From contig JALOQX010000020.1 in NCBI GenBank assembly GCA_025459265.1, forward strand, positions 1-35,797: a DNA stretch of 35,797 nucleotides, read 5' to 3'. Under the pieces are notes generated by a model. It was not told the DNA's origin. It saw only the letters and a list, made by a program, of their open reading frames with translations, and did no database searches. Position numbers and translations under genes: made by a program. Shown here in pieces: positions 27,168 through 35,438 of this stretch. Each line of letters starts with the position of its first letter. Positions within the stretch are counted from its first letter, which is position 1. The DNA is from Pirellulaceae bacterium. Lineage in GTDB: Bacteria > Planctomycetota > Planctomycetia > Pirellulales > Pirellulaceae.

Positions 27168-27488
27168 TTATTTCATCCGTCGACTCGTCAGGCTCCACTG
27201 TCCCGGCGTCCCCTCACCGAAGATATAGCTGAACGTGTCGTCATCAATCCGTTTCAGCGTGAGGCCAGCCGTAACCGTTCACAGGGCGGCGCCCTGTTAG
27301 CCGCGATTTGGCCCAGAGAGTCGCCTTTCGCTCCGCGAAAGCGGCGCTACTTTCGCGGAGCGAAAGGCGACTTTGGCGGCCCGTGAACGGTTACGGCCAG
27401 CCGAACCGCTGTCACCCTTTTTCCCGAAGAAGGTATCCTGCTCTAGCTCGAAAGAGCCACTTCGTTCTCCCAGCGTAGGGCGCAGCAC
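27168..27488 (-). pseudogene. Broken reading frame interrupted by a MITE
   Basis: On the minus strand a frame beginning near GTG 27488 reads GERSGSFELEQDTFFGKKGD and then enters the 124-bp element, where it stops. If the element and one 8-bp duplication are removed, the frame continues as LTLKRIDDDTFSYIFGEGTP to TAA at 27168, giving 62 residues in one frame. The peptide looks protein-like but I do not recognise the family. The true 5' end may lie further right, and the removed length (132) is a multiple of three, so frame agreement alone is modest evidence. Confidence 0.4.
27271..27394. mobile_element. 124-bp MITE with IS66-type ends (copy 1)
   Basis: The ends are GTAACCGTTCAC (27271-27282) and its exact reverse complement GTGAACGGTTAC (27383-27394). 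GGCCAGCC flanks it on both sides (27263-27270 and 27395-27402), an 8-bp target duplication. The centre is a perfect 23-bp hairpin (27319-27341 with 27350-27372, arms built on CGCCTTTCGCTCCGCGAAAG, loop of 8). It has no gene. GTAA ends with 8-bp duplications are the signature of the IS66 family, so a related transposase elsewhere in the genome probably moves it. Confidence 0.85.
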
Positions 27489-27674
27489 AAGCGACGGAGC
27501 CGTTTGGGTGCGGCGGCAAGCACTTGACGTTCTGACGCTTAGGACGTAACTTCACGTCGGCCTCGCGTGCGCCGGTGGCTGGATTACGGACCATCGAAAC
27601 GCGATGCGACGAAGCTTCGCTGACGGGCTGACTACGAAGGAAATCCCCACATTACTTCCGCGAAGGATTACAGC

Positions 27675-29213
27675 ATGAAACGTCTTGTACTGCTCATCGG
27701 GGTCTTGCTGGGAGCGCTCGCTGCGACCCCGGATATGGCCGTCGCTCAGTCGGGCAAGCCCAATATCCTCGTCATCTGGGGCGACGACATCGGCCAGTTC
27801 AACATCAGCGCGTACAACATCGGAATGATGGGCTACAAGACGCCCAACATCGACAGCATTGCCAGGCAGGGTGCGATCTTCACCGACTGGTACGGCCAGC
27901 AGAGTTGCACCGCCGGCCGCGCGGCCTTCATCACGGGCCAGTCGCCGATCCGCACCGGGCTGACCAAGGTCGGCCTGCCCGGGGCGCCCGAGGGCATGCG
28001 CCAGGAAGATCCGACCATTGCGACGCTGCTGAAGGCGCACGGCTACATGACCGGCCAGTTCGGTAAGAACCACCTCGGCGACCGTGACGACATGCTCCCG
28101 ACCAACCATGGCTTCGACGAGTTCTTCGGCAACCTCTACCACCTTAACGCCGAGGAAGAGCCGGAGAACGCAGACTACCCGAAGAATCCGGAGTTCAAGA
28201 AGAAGTTCGGGCCACGCGGTGTCATCCACAGTTTCGCCGGGGGCAAGATCACCGACACCGGTCCGCTGACGAAGAAGCGGATGGAGACCATCGACGAGGA
28301 GGTCACCGCCAAGACGATCGACTTCATGGAGCGGGCGAAGCAGGCCAACAAGCCGTTCTTCATCTGGTGGAACTCCACCCGCATGCATATCTTCACTCAC
28401 CTCAAGTCTGCCTCCGAAGGCAAGACCGGTCTCGGCATCTACGCCGACGGAATGGTCGAACACGACGGACACGTCGGCCAGTTGCTTGCCAAGCTCAAAG
28501 CACTCGGGCTCGAAGAGAACACGATCGTCATGTACTCGACCGACAACGGCGCCGAGACCTTCACGTGGCCTGATGGCGGCACGACCATGTTCCGAGGCGA
28601 GAAGAACACGCAGTGGGAGGGCGGCTACCGCGTCCCGACCATGATCAAGTGGCCGGGCGTCATCAAGCCGGGCATGGTGGTCAATGAAATCGGCGCGCAT
28701 GAGGATATGCTGCTCACGCTGGTGAATGCCGCCGGTGGCAAGAACGTGGCCGAAAGCCTGAAGCAGGGTGCGACGATCGGCGAGCGGAGCTACAAGGTGC
28801 ACCTCGACGGCTACGACCTCGGCCCGGCGCTGCGCGGCGAAGCCCCGTGGCCGCGCAAGGAGTTCATCTACTGGACCGACGACGGCAACGTGGCCGCGCT
28901 GCGCTACGAGAACTGGAAGATCACGTTCCTCCAGCAGGAGGCCGAGGGACTCAAGGTCTGGCAGCAACCGTTCACGGAACTACGCGCCCCCACCCTCACC
29001 AACCTGCGCATGGACCCGTTCGAGCGCGCCGAGCACGAGAACGCCATGGGCTACCAACGCTGGTATCTCGAGCGGATGTTTGCCATCGCGCCGGCAGGAG
29101 CGTACGTGAGCCAGTGGCTGCAGAGTTTCCGGGAATTCCCGCCGCGCCAGAAACCGGGCAGTTTCAACCTCGAACGCGTGATGGAAGCCGTGACCAGCGG
29201 TTCCAAGCAGTGA
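27675..29213 (+). CDS. Type I sulfatase (arylsulfatase family), exported
   Basis: 512 residues from ATG at 27675, with GAAGGA eight bases upstream. Signal peptide residues 1-24 end in AVAQ. The sulfatase signature is CTAGRAAFITG: Cys78 would be converted to formylglycine and Arg82 completes CxAxR. Likely Ca2+ ligands are Asp37-Asp38 (IWGDDIG) and Asp290-Asn291 (STDNGAE). Catalytic Lys131 and His133 lie in FGKNHLG. Length fits the family. It hydrolyses sulfate esters in the periplasm; the substrate is unknown. The protein is far richer in Lys than its neighbours, and the sequence resembles proteobacterial arylsulfatases in style, so horizontal transfer is possible. It is convergent with the FGE-like gene, separated by a 380-bp repeat. 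Confidence 0.88.
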   Translation: MKRLVLLIGVLLGALAATPDMAVAQSGKPNILVIWGDDIGQFNISAYNIGMMGYKTPNIDSIARQGAIFTDWYGQQSCTAGRAAFITGQSPIRTGLTKVGLPGAPEGMRQEDPTIATLLKAHGYMTGQFGKNHLGDRDDMLPTNHGFDEFFGNLYHLNAEEEPENADYPKNPEFKKKFGPRGVIHSFAGGKITDTGPLTKKRMETIDEEVTAKTIDFMERAKQANKPFFIWWNSTRMHIFTHLKSASEGKTGLGIYADGMVEHDGHVGQLLAKLKALGLEENTIVMYSTDNGAETFTWPDGGTTMFRGEKNTQWEGGYRVPTMIKWPGVIKPGMVVNEIGAHEDMLLTLVNAAGGKNVAESLKQGATIGERSYKVHLDGYDLGPALRGEAPWPRKEFIYWTDDGNVAALRYENWKITFLQQEAEGLKVWQQPFTELRAPTLTNLRMDPFERAEHENAMGYQRWYLERMFAIAPAGAYVSQWLQSFREFPPRQKPGSFNLERVMEAVTSGSKQ

Positions 29214-29240
29214 CCCGTGCAGCATCCGCCGAGCGCGGCA

Positions 29241-29620
29241 TCACCCCAATCGATCATCCTGTATATCCTGTGAATCCTGTCAAAACGGGACAGACACGTC
29301 GATCTTCGCCGGCTGGAGCGGCCTCGGCCGGTGGTGACGGAAATGGCTGGCTCTTCTCGACAGGATGCACAGGACGAGCAGGATGACAGAGCGTCTTTCC
29401 TCACGTCCCGACGTGGTTCCCGATACTCCTGGGGACGATCTTGCCAAAGTGCCATATTTTTGTCACTTAACTTTGCCTTCCGTGTTCGTAAGTGCGAGCA
29501 ACTGCGGATCGCTCGTAGCCTTCATTCAAGGGTGCCTGTGGATGGTACCACGGCGGCGTCCCTGAACGTGGAGCAACCGCAGCAGGCCTGGAAGGCCGAC
29601 TGGCCATAGCCAAGGGCGAG
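29241..29620. repeat. Long direct repeat, copy A (380 bp)
   Basis: It matches 31971-32363 along its whole length, roughly 90% by eye. It starts TCACCCCAATCGATCATCC, carries ATCCTGT-type 9-10 bp mini-repeats, and ends GCCAAGGGCGAG. No credible gene lies within it. It fills most of the 456-base gap after the sulfatase gene. Confidence 0.85.
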
Positions 29621-29669
29621 TGTCCTGTCCGTTCCCTATTCTGACTACGGCCCAGGCGCCTGTGGCGTC

Positions 29670-31580
29670 CTACTTTTCCGCCTTGTCTTGCCCCAGCAGT
29701 TCGAGCACCACCGCCTCCAGGAATTCGAACGTCTGATATCCTGTGACCTTCAATCGCACCGTACCCTGCCGGTCCAGAAAGACCGTCGTTGGATAGCCGA
29801 GTCCGCCCGGCAACTGCTTCTGCGTAGCGCTGTCACCCACCACACACGGGTAAGCAATGTTGTTCTGGGCTATGAACCGCTCGATCATCTCCGCACGCTC
29901 TGACTCCTTAACAAGCTCGTAATTGATGCCGACCACTTGCAGGCCGGCCTCCTGGTACTGCGTGTGCAATGCCACCAGATGTGGAACCTGCTTGCGACAC
30001 GGCGGACACCACGTTCCCCAGAAATCCACAACGACGACCTTGCCGTTGAAGTCGTCGAGTCCAATCGTTTGGCCCTTTAGATCCGGCAGACGAAAAGCGA
30101 ACTCAAAAGGCCGGTTTTCCGCGAGCGCAGCATGAGCGTCCTGACGCGCCTTCGCTCGCAGTTTTTCCCGCGTTGCGGCAACCAACTCGTGGTAGGCCGG
30201 CAACGCGCGAAGTGGTTCGAGATCTGCGTCCCCCTCCACTTCGGCCAGGTCATCATGACCGGCTTCGATGGCTTCGCGTAAACACCCTAAGGCCTTCTCC
30301 TGCTCACCCATCATGGCTCGGGCACACGCTTCGTTGTACAGCACCTGCCGCAGAAACTGCTGCTCGGACAGCTCGAGCGACATGCCAGGTGGCCATCCTC
30401 TCCGCGCGCAGTCGCTGGACCTGACAAGAAACACGTTGGCGGAATCGCGACGGAATCGCGATGCCAGTGACAGCGCGCGCGACTGGTGCGCTCGCGCCAG
30501 CATCTGCAGCACTTCACGATTGTCCGGACTCAGGCTCAAGGCATCTTCGCCAAGCACAATCGCCCGCTGATTGTCTTGACGCGCCAACGCCTCTTGAGCC
30601 TGCGCGAGGAGTTGATCGAAGCTGACTTGGGTCGCTTTGGCCGCGCGCACCGACTCCGGCGACAGATCCATCGCAGCACGAAAGCCGATCGCGAAAGAGG
30701 CCATCACAGCTCCATACGCCAGTCGGCATCCTGCGCGACAGAGCTTCTCTTCGTGAACAAAACCCCCGCCACGTGCGACTCGATCCAATCCCGGGCCTCC
30801 GAGCGCCGGGCCCGGTGGTCCCTGCGGATCCTCCAGTGGCGACCTGGCATAAAAGTCTTTGTCGTAGATGTCGTTGCACCACTCGATCGCGTTTCCATGC
30901 ATATCGTAGAGACCGAAGGCATTAGGCGGATAGGAACCAACCGACGTCAATCCCTTTCCGAAGTTGCCAACGTTCGCCAGTGCCTGGTTCATTGCGTTGC
31001 CGAAGTGAAACGTCGTGGTCGTGCCGGCGCGGCACGCATATTCCCATTCAGCTTCAGTTGGCAAACGATAGGCTCGTCCGGTGGAACGTTCTTCCCGTAA
31101 CGCCGAAAGCGTGCGGCAGAACTCCGCGGCGTCTTGCCAGTTCACGGACCAGACGGGACGATCGTCGGGCTCGACGGACGGCATTGGTTTGTCTCCTGGC
31201 CTGCCCGGAAACGTCCTCGGGGCCGTTTGATCGACTCCCATTACCTGGTGGAAATTCGCGCGGGTCACTTCGTGAATGCACAGGTAGAAAGGTCTCGTGA
31301 TTTTCACATTGTGCTGCTGCTCTCGATTATGTTCATTCTGTTCCTCGGACGGCGATCCCATGACGAACTCACCGGGCGGTATCAGCACGAACCGCATGCC
31401 GATCGAGTTCATCACCTCCACGGGCAGTCCCAAGTAGTCAGCCCATTGCTGCTGATGCGACTTAGCCGCCTCCGCGTCAAAGGGCGACCGGGCCGCCGGC
31501 GGCTCGACAGGCGGATCGGCTGCGCGCAGCATGCCACACATCGAAATCACGACGAGGAACATCATTTTCTTGGAGGACAC
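29670..31580 (-). CDS. FGE/SUMF1-like - TPR - TlpA-type thioredoxin fusion protein
   Basis: 636 residues from GTG at 31580, with AGGAG nine bases upstream, giving a signal peptide (residues 1-21). Residues about 55-305 are a formylglycine-generating-enzyme (sulfatase-modifying) fold: GMRFVLIPPGEFVMGS, YRLPTEAEWEYACRAG, NAFGLYDMHGNAIEW and RVARGGGF. Of the two catalytic Cys of true FGE, only one is seen (Cys281 in EEKLCRAGC); His276 occupies the other place, so conversion of sulfatases is doubtful. Residues about 320-450 are helical and TPR-like. Residues about 490-630 are a TlpA/ResA-type redoxin with WCPPC (524-528), the YPTTVF cis-Pro loop and GKVVVVDFWGTW. Probably periplasmic and redox-active. 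It is flanked by long direct repeats. Confidence 0.85.
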   Translation of the reverse strand: MSSKKMMFLVVISMCGMLRAADPPVEPPAARSPFDAEAAKSHQQQWADYLGLPVEVMNSIGMRFVLIPPGEFVMGSPSEEQNEHNREQQHNVKITRPFYLCIHEVTRANFHQVMGVDQTAPRTFPGRPGDKPMPSVEPDDRPVWSVNWQDAAEFCRTLSALREERSTGRAYRLPTEAEWEYACRAGTTTTFHFGNAMNQALANVGNFGKGLTSVGSYPPNAFGLYDMHGNAIEWCNDIYDKDFYARSPLEDPQGPPGPALGGPGLDRVARGGGFVHEEKLCRAGCRLAYGAVMASFAIGFRAAMDLSPESVRAAKATQVSFDQLLAQAQEALARQDNQRAIVLGEDALSLSPDNREVLQMLARAHQSRALSLASRFRRDSANVFLVRSSDCARRGWPPGMSLELSEQQFLRQVLYNEACARAMMGEQEKALGCLREAIEAGHDDLAEVEGDADLEPLRALPAYHELVAATREKLRAKARQDAHAALAENRPFEFAFRLPDLKGQTIGLDDFNGKVVVVDFWGTWCPPCRKQVPHLVALHTQYQEAGLQVVGINYELVKESERAEMIERFIAQNNIAYPCVVGDSATQKQLPGGLGYPTTVFLDRQGTVRLKVTGYQTFEFLEAVVLELLGQDKAEK

Positions 31581-31970
31581 GTGACGCTTCTCCTATAGTC
31601 AGCAACCGCATCAGACACGGATCACGGTGTCCCAAATCTATCGCGACACATCGCTTATGACAATCGCCGAATTACCCGAAGTCCGCCGAACACGCGCTTG
31701 ATTGTCCTCAATTCCCGCCTTCATCAGAGCCCCGGAACGGAGGGCAAGACGCTCTGTTCAGCCGCAGGGCCAGAGTGCGCTGTCAGGCGGACGGCAGCCC
31801 CCGCGCTCCATACCGGCGGCCCCCATCTGCACCCGTGCCGCCCGACGCACTGCGTCGGGCGCGACGGGGGGATGGCCGGCGCAGCGACAAGACCGAGGGG
31901 CCATCAGCACAACGGCGCGGCCGCCTCAAACCGGTAGCCTCGCCAGCCAATCGCTTCCGTCGCTCATGCG
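31581..31970. other. Intergenic sequence with a GC hairpin
   Basis: Upstream region of the FGE-like fusion gene. The only clear structure is a 10-bp perfect hairpin at 31839-31861 (CGCCCGACGC-ACT-GCGTCGGGCG). No gene is seen. Confidence 0.5.
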
Positions 31971-32363
31971 TCAGCCCAATCGATCATCCTGTATATCCTG
32001 TGAATCCTGTCAAAACGCGACAGACACGTCGATCATCGCCGGCTGGAGCGGCCTTGGCTGGTGGTGACGGAGATGGCCGGCTCTTCTCGACAGGATGCAC
32101 AGGACGAGCAGGATGACAGAGCGTCTTTCCTCACGTCTTTCCTCACGTCCCGACGTTGTTCCCCGGTACTCCTGGGGACGATCTTGCCACAGTGCCACAC
32201 CTCTGTCATTGGACTTTCCCTTCCGTGTTCGGAAGTGTGAACGACTGCGGATCGGTCGTAGCCTTCATTCAAGGGTGCCTGTGGATGGTACCATGGCGGC
32301 GTCCCTGAACGTGGAGCAACCGCAGCAGGCCTGGAAGGCCGAATGTCAATAGCCAAGGGCGAG
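31971..32363. repeat. Long direct repeat, copy B (393 bp)
   Basis: Second copy of the repeat at 29241-29620, in the same orientation. It is 13 bases longer, mainly from a 12-bp tandem duplication (TTTCCTCACGTC twice near 32135). The two copies bracket the FGE-like/TlpA gene. Confidence 0.85.
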
Positions 32364-32580
32364 AGCCAAGGCTCCGCGTGGAGAAATGGAACCGTACAGA
32401 GCAGGTCTGTGGCATCGTGCCACGATCACTCCCGCCGGACCACAACCCGACAGCGCCAAAGGGAGACGATTGGCGAGGCACGGGACCCTCAGGCGGTTCG
32501 TAGTACGCGCCAGCTTCGGTCGCCACGCCGCCACAAAAGGGCGAGATGCAATCGCCGCCTGGTGAAGGACTTACGTCCAG

Positions 32581-32654
32581 TGGGCGACATCAGACTCGAA
32601 CTGATGACCTCCGCCGTGTGAAGACGGCGCTCTAACCAACTGAGCTAGTCGCCC
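32581..32654 (-). tRNA. tRNA-Val (anticodon CAC)
   Basis: The minus strand folds as a full cloverleaf: acceptor GGGCGAC with GTCGCCC, D arm GCTC-AGTTGGTTA-GAGC, anticodon stem CCGTC with GGCGG around loop TTCACAC (anticodon CAC, reading GUG), variable loop AGGTC and T arm ATCAG-TTCGAGT-CTGAT. The discriminator base is A and the CCA end is not encoded. Length is 74 nt. Confidence 0.95.
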
Positions 32655-32655
32655 G

Positions 32656-32692
32656 CAGGAAGGACGGCGGCTCGAAACCGCCGTCCTTCCTG
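32656..32692. other. Perfect 15-bp hairpin abutting the tRNA-Val 5' end
   Basis: CAGGAAGGACGGCGG (32656-32670) pairs exactly with 32678-32692 around a 7-base loop (CTCGAAA). It ends one base before the mature 5' end of the tRNA on the transcribed strand, so it would be part of a pre-tRNA leader. It could be a terminator for upstream transcription or an RNase P leader structure. No U-run follows. Confidence 0.6.
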
Positions 32693-32893
32693 GGCTCTAA
32701 GCATATCGGAATCGGCAAGGGCTGACAAGCGTACGCCGTCGCAGGCAAAGCAGACGACTTGTACTGCACGAGGGAATCGGCTCTGCTGCCGCAAGCGTGT
32801 GACGAGGATCGGCCGCCGCAAGCCGACTGCCGCTACCCTAATTAACCCGGTCCTGCTTCTGGTCCCCAAGAACAGCCAGGGTGGTTGATCACC

Positions 32894-34822
32894 ATGTACG
32901 ACGCGAGCCCTCCGCCGTCGACTTCGTGCCACTTATTCATGCTGACGTTGGGCATGCTCCTGGCGTTAACGGGCCCAACCCGCGCCGGCACGCTGCAGCT
33001 GGACAGCCCGAGCGGCACGCTGCGCGCGGAGGTGTGGTGCGCGGCGGACGGACGGCTGTCCTGGTCGCTCCAGCGCCTGGGACGCCGCGTGTTCGACGCC
33101 TCGCCATTGGGCATCACGGTCGACGGCGTGGATCTCGGACGCGAGGTGACCTTGGGTGACGCTACAAGCACGCTGATTCACGAGACGTTTGTCACGCGCG
33201 GGGTCAAACCTCAAGGCACAAATCACTGCCGGGCCTATCGTGTGCCCGTGCGTCATGCAGCCAGCGGCGTCGACTGGATCCTGGAAGCTCGACTCTTCGA
33301 CGATGGGTTCGCGTGGCGTTACCGCGTGTCCGGCACCACGGCGCGCCGCGTGGCCGGCGAAGCCTCGGGATGGACGCTCCCGCCCACGGCCTGGGCGTGG
33401 TTCCAGACAGATGTCCGGAACTACGAAGGCGAGTACCAGCGTGCGCGCGCCGCGGAGATTCCGCGGCACATCGAGACAGCCGAGGGACCCCGCGCTTTGC
33501 GCTTCGGCCCGCCGGTGACATTGGAGCTGGAGGGCGGCGGGTACGTGTTGATCAGCGAGTCCAACCTGCGACGCTACAGCGGCATGAAGCTGCAGCACGG
33601 CGCGGACCATCAGCTGCAAACTGTGTTCGCCGATGACCCGAACGGCTTCACGATCGACGGTGAGATCGTGTCGCCGTGGCGGGTCGCCGTCGTGGTTCCC
33701 GATCTCGACGCCCTGGTCAACAGCGACGTGATTGCGAGCCTGGCGGACGCTCCCGATCCGCAGTTGTTCCCGCAGGGAGGGCGCGAGGAGTGGATCCGCC
33801 CGGGACGCGCCCTGGTCACATGGTGCGTGTTTGGCAATGACGGCGCTCAGTGGCACCTGCAGAAGTGGTTCGTCGATCAATGTGCCGCGCTGCACTGCGA
33901 GTTCCTGCTGCTGGACGGCGGGTGGCGCTCCGAGCAATGGGGATTTCTCGCAGGCGGTGCCGATCCCTGGGCGCGGCTCAAGGAACTCTGCGACTACGCG
34001 GCGGGCCGGGGCGTGGGCATCGTCGTCTGGCATGCGTTCCCGGAAGGTCGCGACGACGGCCCGGGCTTGACGCGTCCGGAGGCGCGTGACGAGTTCTTCC
34101 AGCGCTGTCACGAAGCCGGCGTGCAGGGCGTGAAGATCGACTTCTTCGATTCGGAAAGCCGGGAGGTGGTGGAGGCCTGGGAGGATTTGACGCGCCGCGC
34201 GGCCGCGCACCATCTGACCATCAATTTCCATGGATCCAACAAGCCCACGGGCGAGATGCGCACGTGGCCGAACCACATCACGCGGGAGGGCCTGCGCGAA
34301 CAGGAGTATCTGCTGTGGGGGACGTTGCCACGCGCGCACTACGCGGCATTGCCTTTCACGCGACTGGCCGCCGGACACGGCGATTTCCTGCCCGGCTACG
34401 TGCGGGCCAAGTACCTTCAAAACACGCGGGCGGTCTTCCAGATGGGCACGGCCGTCGTCGCCACCTCGCCCTTCCTCTGCTGGCCGGATCATCCCGAGGA
34501 TTATCGCGCAAGCGTATTCCTGGGGCTCGTCCAGGCCATGCCCGTCCTCTGGGATGAAACCCACGTGCTGGCCGGATCGGAGATCGGTCGGCGTGTGGCC
34601 TTCGCGCGACGCGCGGGTCGCGAGTGGTTCATCGCCGCACTGAACTGCGACGACCAGGAGTAGCAGTACACGGGCACACTGTATCGGGACGGCGTGGAAC
34701 CGGAACCTGCCGTGGCCCTGGAAACCGGATGTGATCTGGACAGCAAACGGACTCTCCGACTGGAATTGCCGCCCGGTGGAGGATTCGTCGGCTGGCTGAA
34801 ACCGCGGATCCAGGTTAAGTGA
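32894..34822 (+). pseudogene. GH97 family glycoside hydrolase interrupted by an in-frame TAG
   Basis: The frame from ATG 32894 (or TTG 32885) is open for 589 codons to TAG at 34661-34663, then stays open for 52 more codons to TGA at 34820. The downstream part (QYTGTLYRDGVEPEP, LRLELPPGGGFVGWL) is the normal end of the GH97 C-terminal beta domain. Signal peptide: residues 1-32. An N-terminal beta-sandwich is followed by a TIM barrel with WRSEQWGFL, GIVVWHAF and GVKIDFFDSE, whose Asp (about residue 416) matches the nucleophile position of retaining GH97 alpha-galactosidases. INFHG and REGLREQEY follow. It would cleave alpha-linked sugars in the periplasm. The stop may be a mutation, an assembly error or a read-through site; only the last C-terminal strands are lost. 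Confidence 0.8.
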
Positions 34823-35212
34823 GCGTTAAGGGGAGTGCCGGCCGAGACGCGATCGGACACTGGGATTCGTACTCCCGGGGTATTGACTTGGCGTTAGCCC
34901 CTGTCATGCTCAGACGCAGCGTCTTGTTTTCGACAACCGTTGATCGGCTAGCAGTTCGATGTCTTCGCGAACCGTCACCGCGCCGGGCAAGCAGTGGGGG
35001 CGTGACTCACGCAAAGGTCGCTCACGTGTGCGGTGGTTTGGACGTCCGTCTTCTTGTCCCCGGGCGGTTGTCGAAAGTGTCTCCGCAGTGACGTTTGTAA
35101 CCCACCGGCGCGTGCGCCGCGTGGATAACGATTTCGGCTGGTGTCTTCAGTAACCGCGACGGTGAAGGTGCATGCGCATGGCGCGCATGTCACTGACTGA
35201 GACTCCGGGCCA
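34823..35212. other. Intergenic sequence, no gene seen
   Basis: First part of the 616-base gap before the last gene. No convincing frame or repeat is visible until the MITE at 35213. Confidence 0.4.
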
Positions 35213-35336
35213 GTAAACGTTCACGGGCCGCTTGCTGTTTCCCGTTACTAGACGGCAGATCGTCGCCTTTCGCTCCGCGAAAGTAGCGCTGCTTTCGCGG
35301 AGCGAAAGGCGACGATGGCGACCTATGAACGGTTAC
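35213..35336. mobile_element. 124-bp MITE with IS66-type ends (copy 2)
   Basis: The ends are GTAAACGTTCAC (35213-35224) and ATGAACGGTTAC (35325-35336). Flanks CCGGGCCA (35205-35212) and CCGGACCA (35337-35344) form an 8-bp duplication with one mismatch. A 25-bp perfect hairpin occupies 35259-35283 with 35292-35316. It has the same length and centre as copy 1, but the left internal 36 bases have diverged. Confidence 0.82.
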
Positions 35337-35438
35337 CCGGACCAGCCGGGGGCAGTGTCGAGCGGGCCGGCGTGTCGACAGACGTGCGTCGGGCAGTCCC
35401 CGTGCTGTATTCATTCTCGTTCTGTGAGGGACAACGTC

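Noticed and set aside
27552-28967. 471-codon minus frame opposite the sulfatase
   Set aside because: It is antisense to a gene with clear catalytic motifs.
27675-31580. Sulfatase and FGE-like protein as one operon
   Set aside because: The genes are convergent and separated by a 456-base gap with a repeat, so they are not co-transcribed.
32966-34564. 532-codon minus frame opposite the GH97 gene
   Set aside because: It is an antisense shadow; the plus strand has signal peptide, family motifs and a ribosome site.
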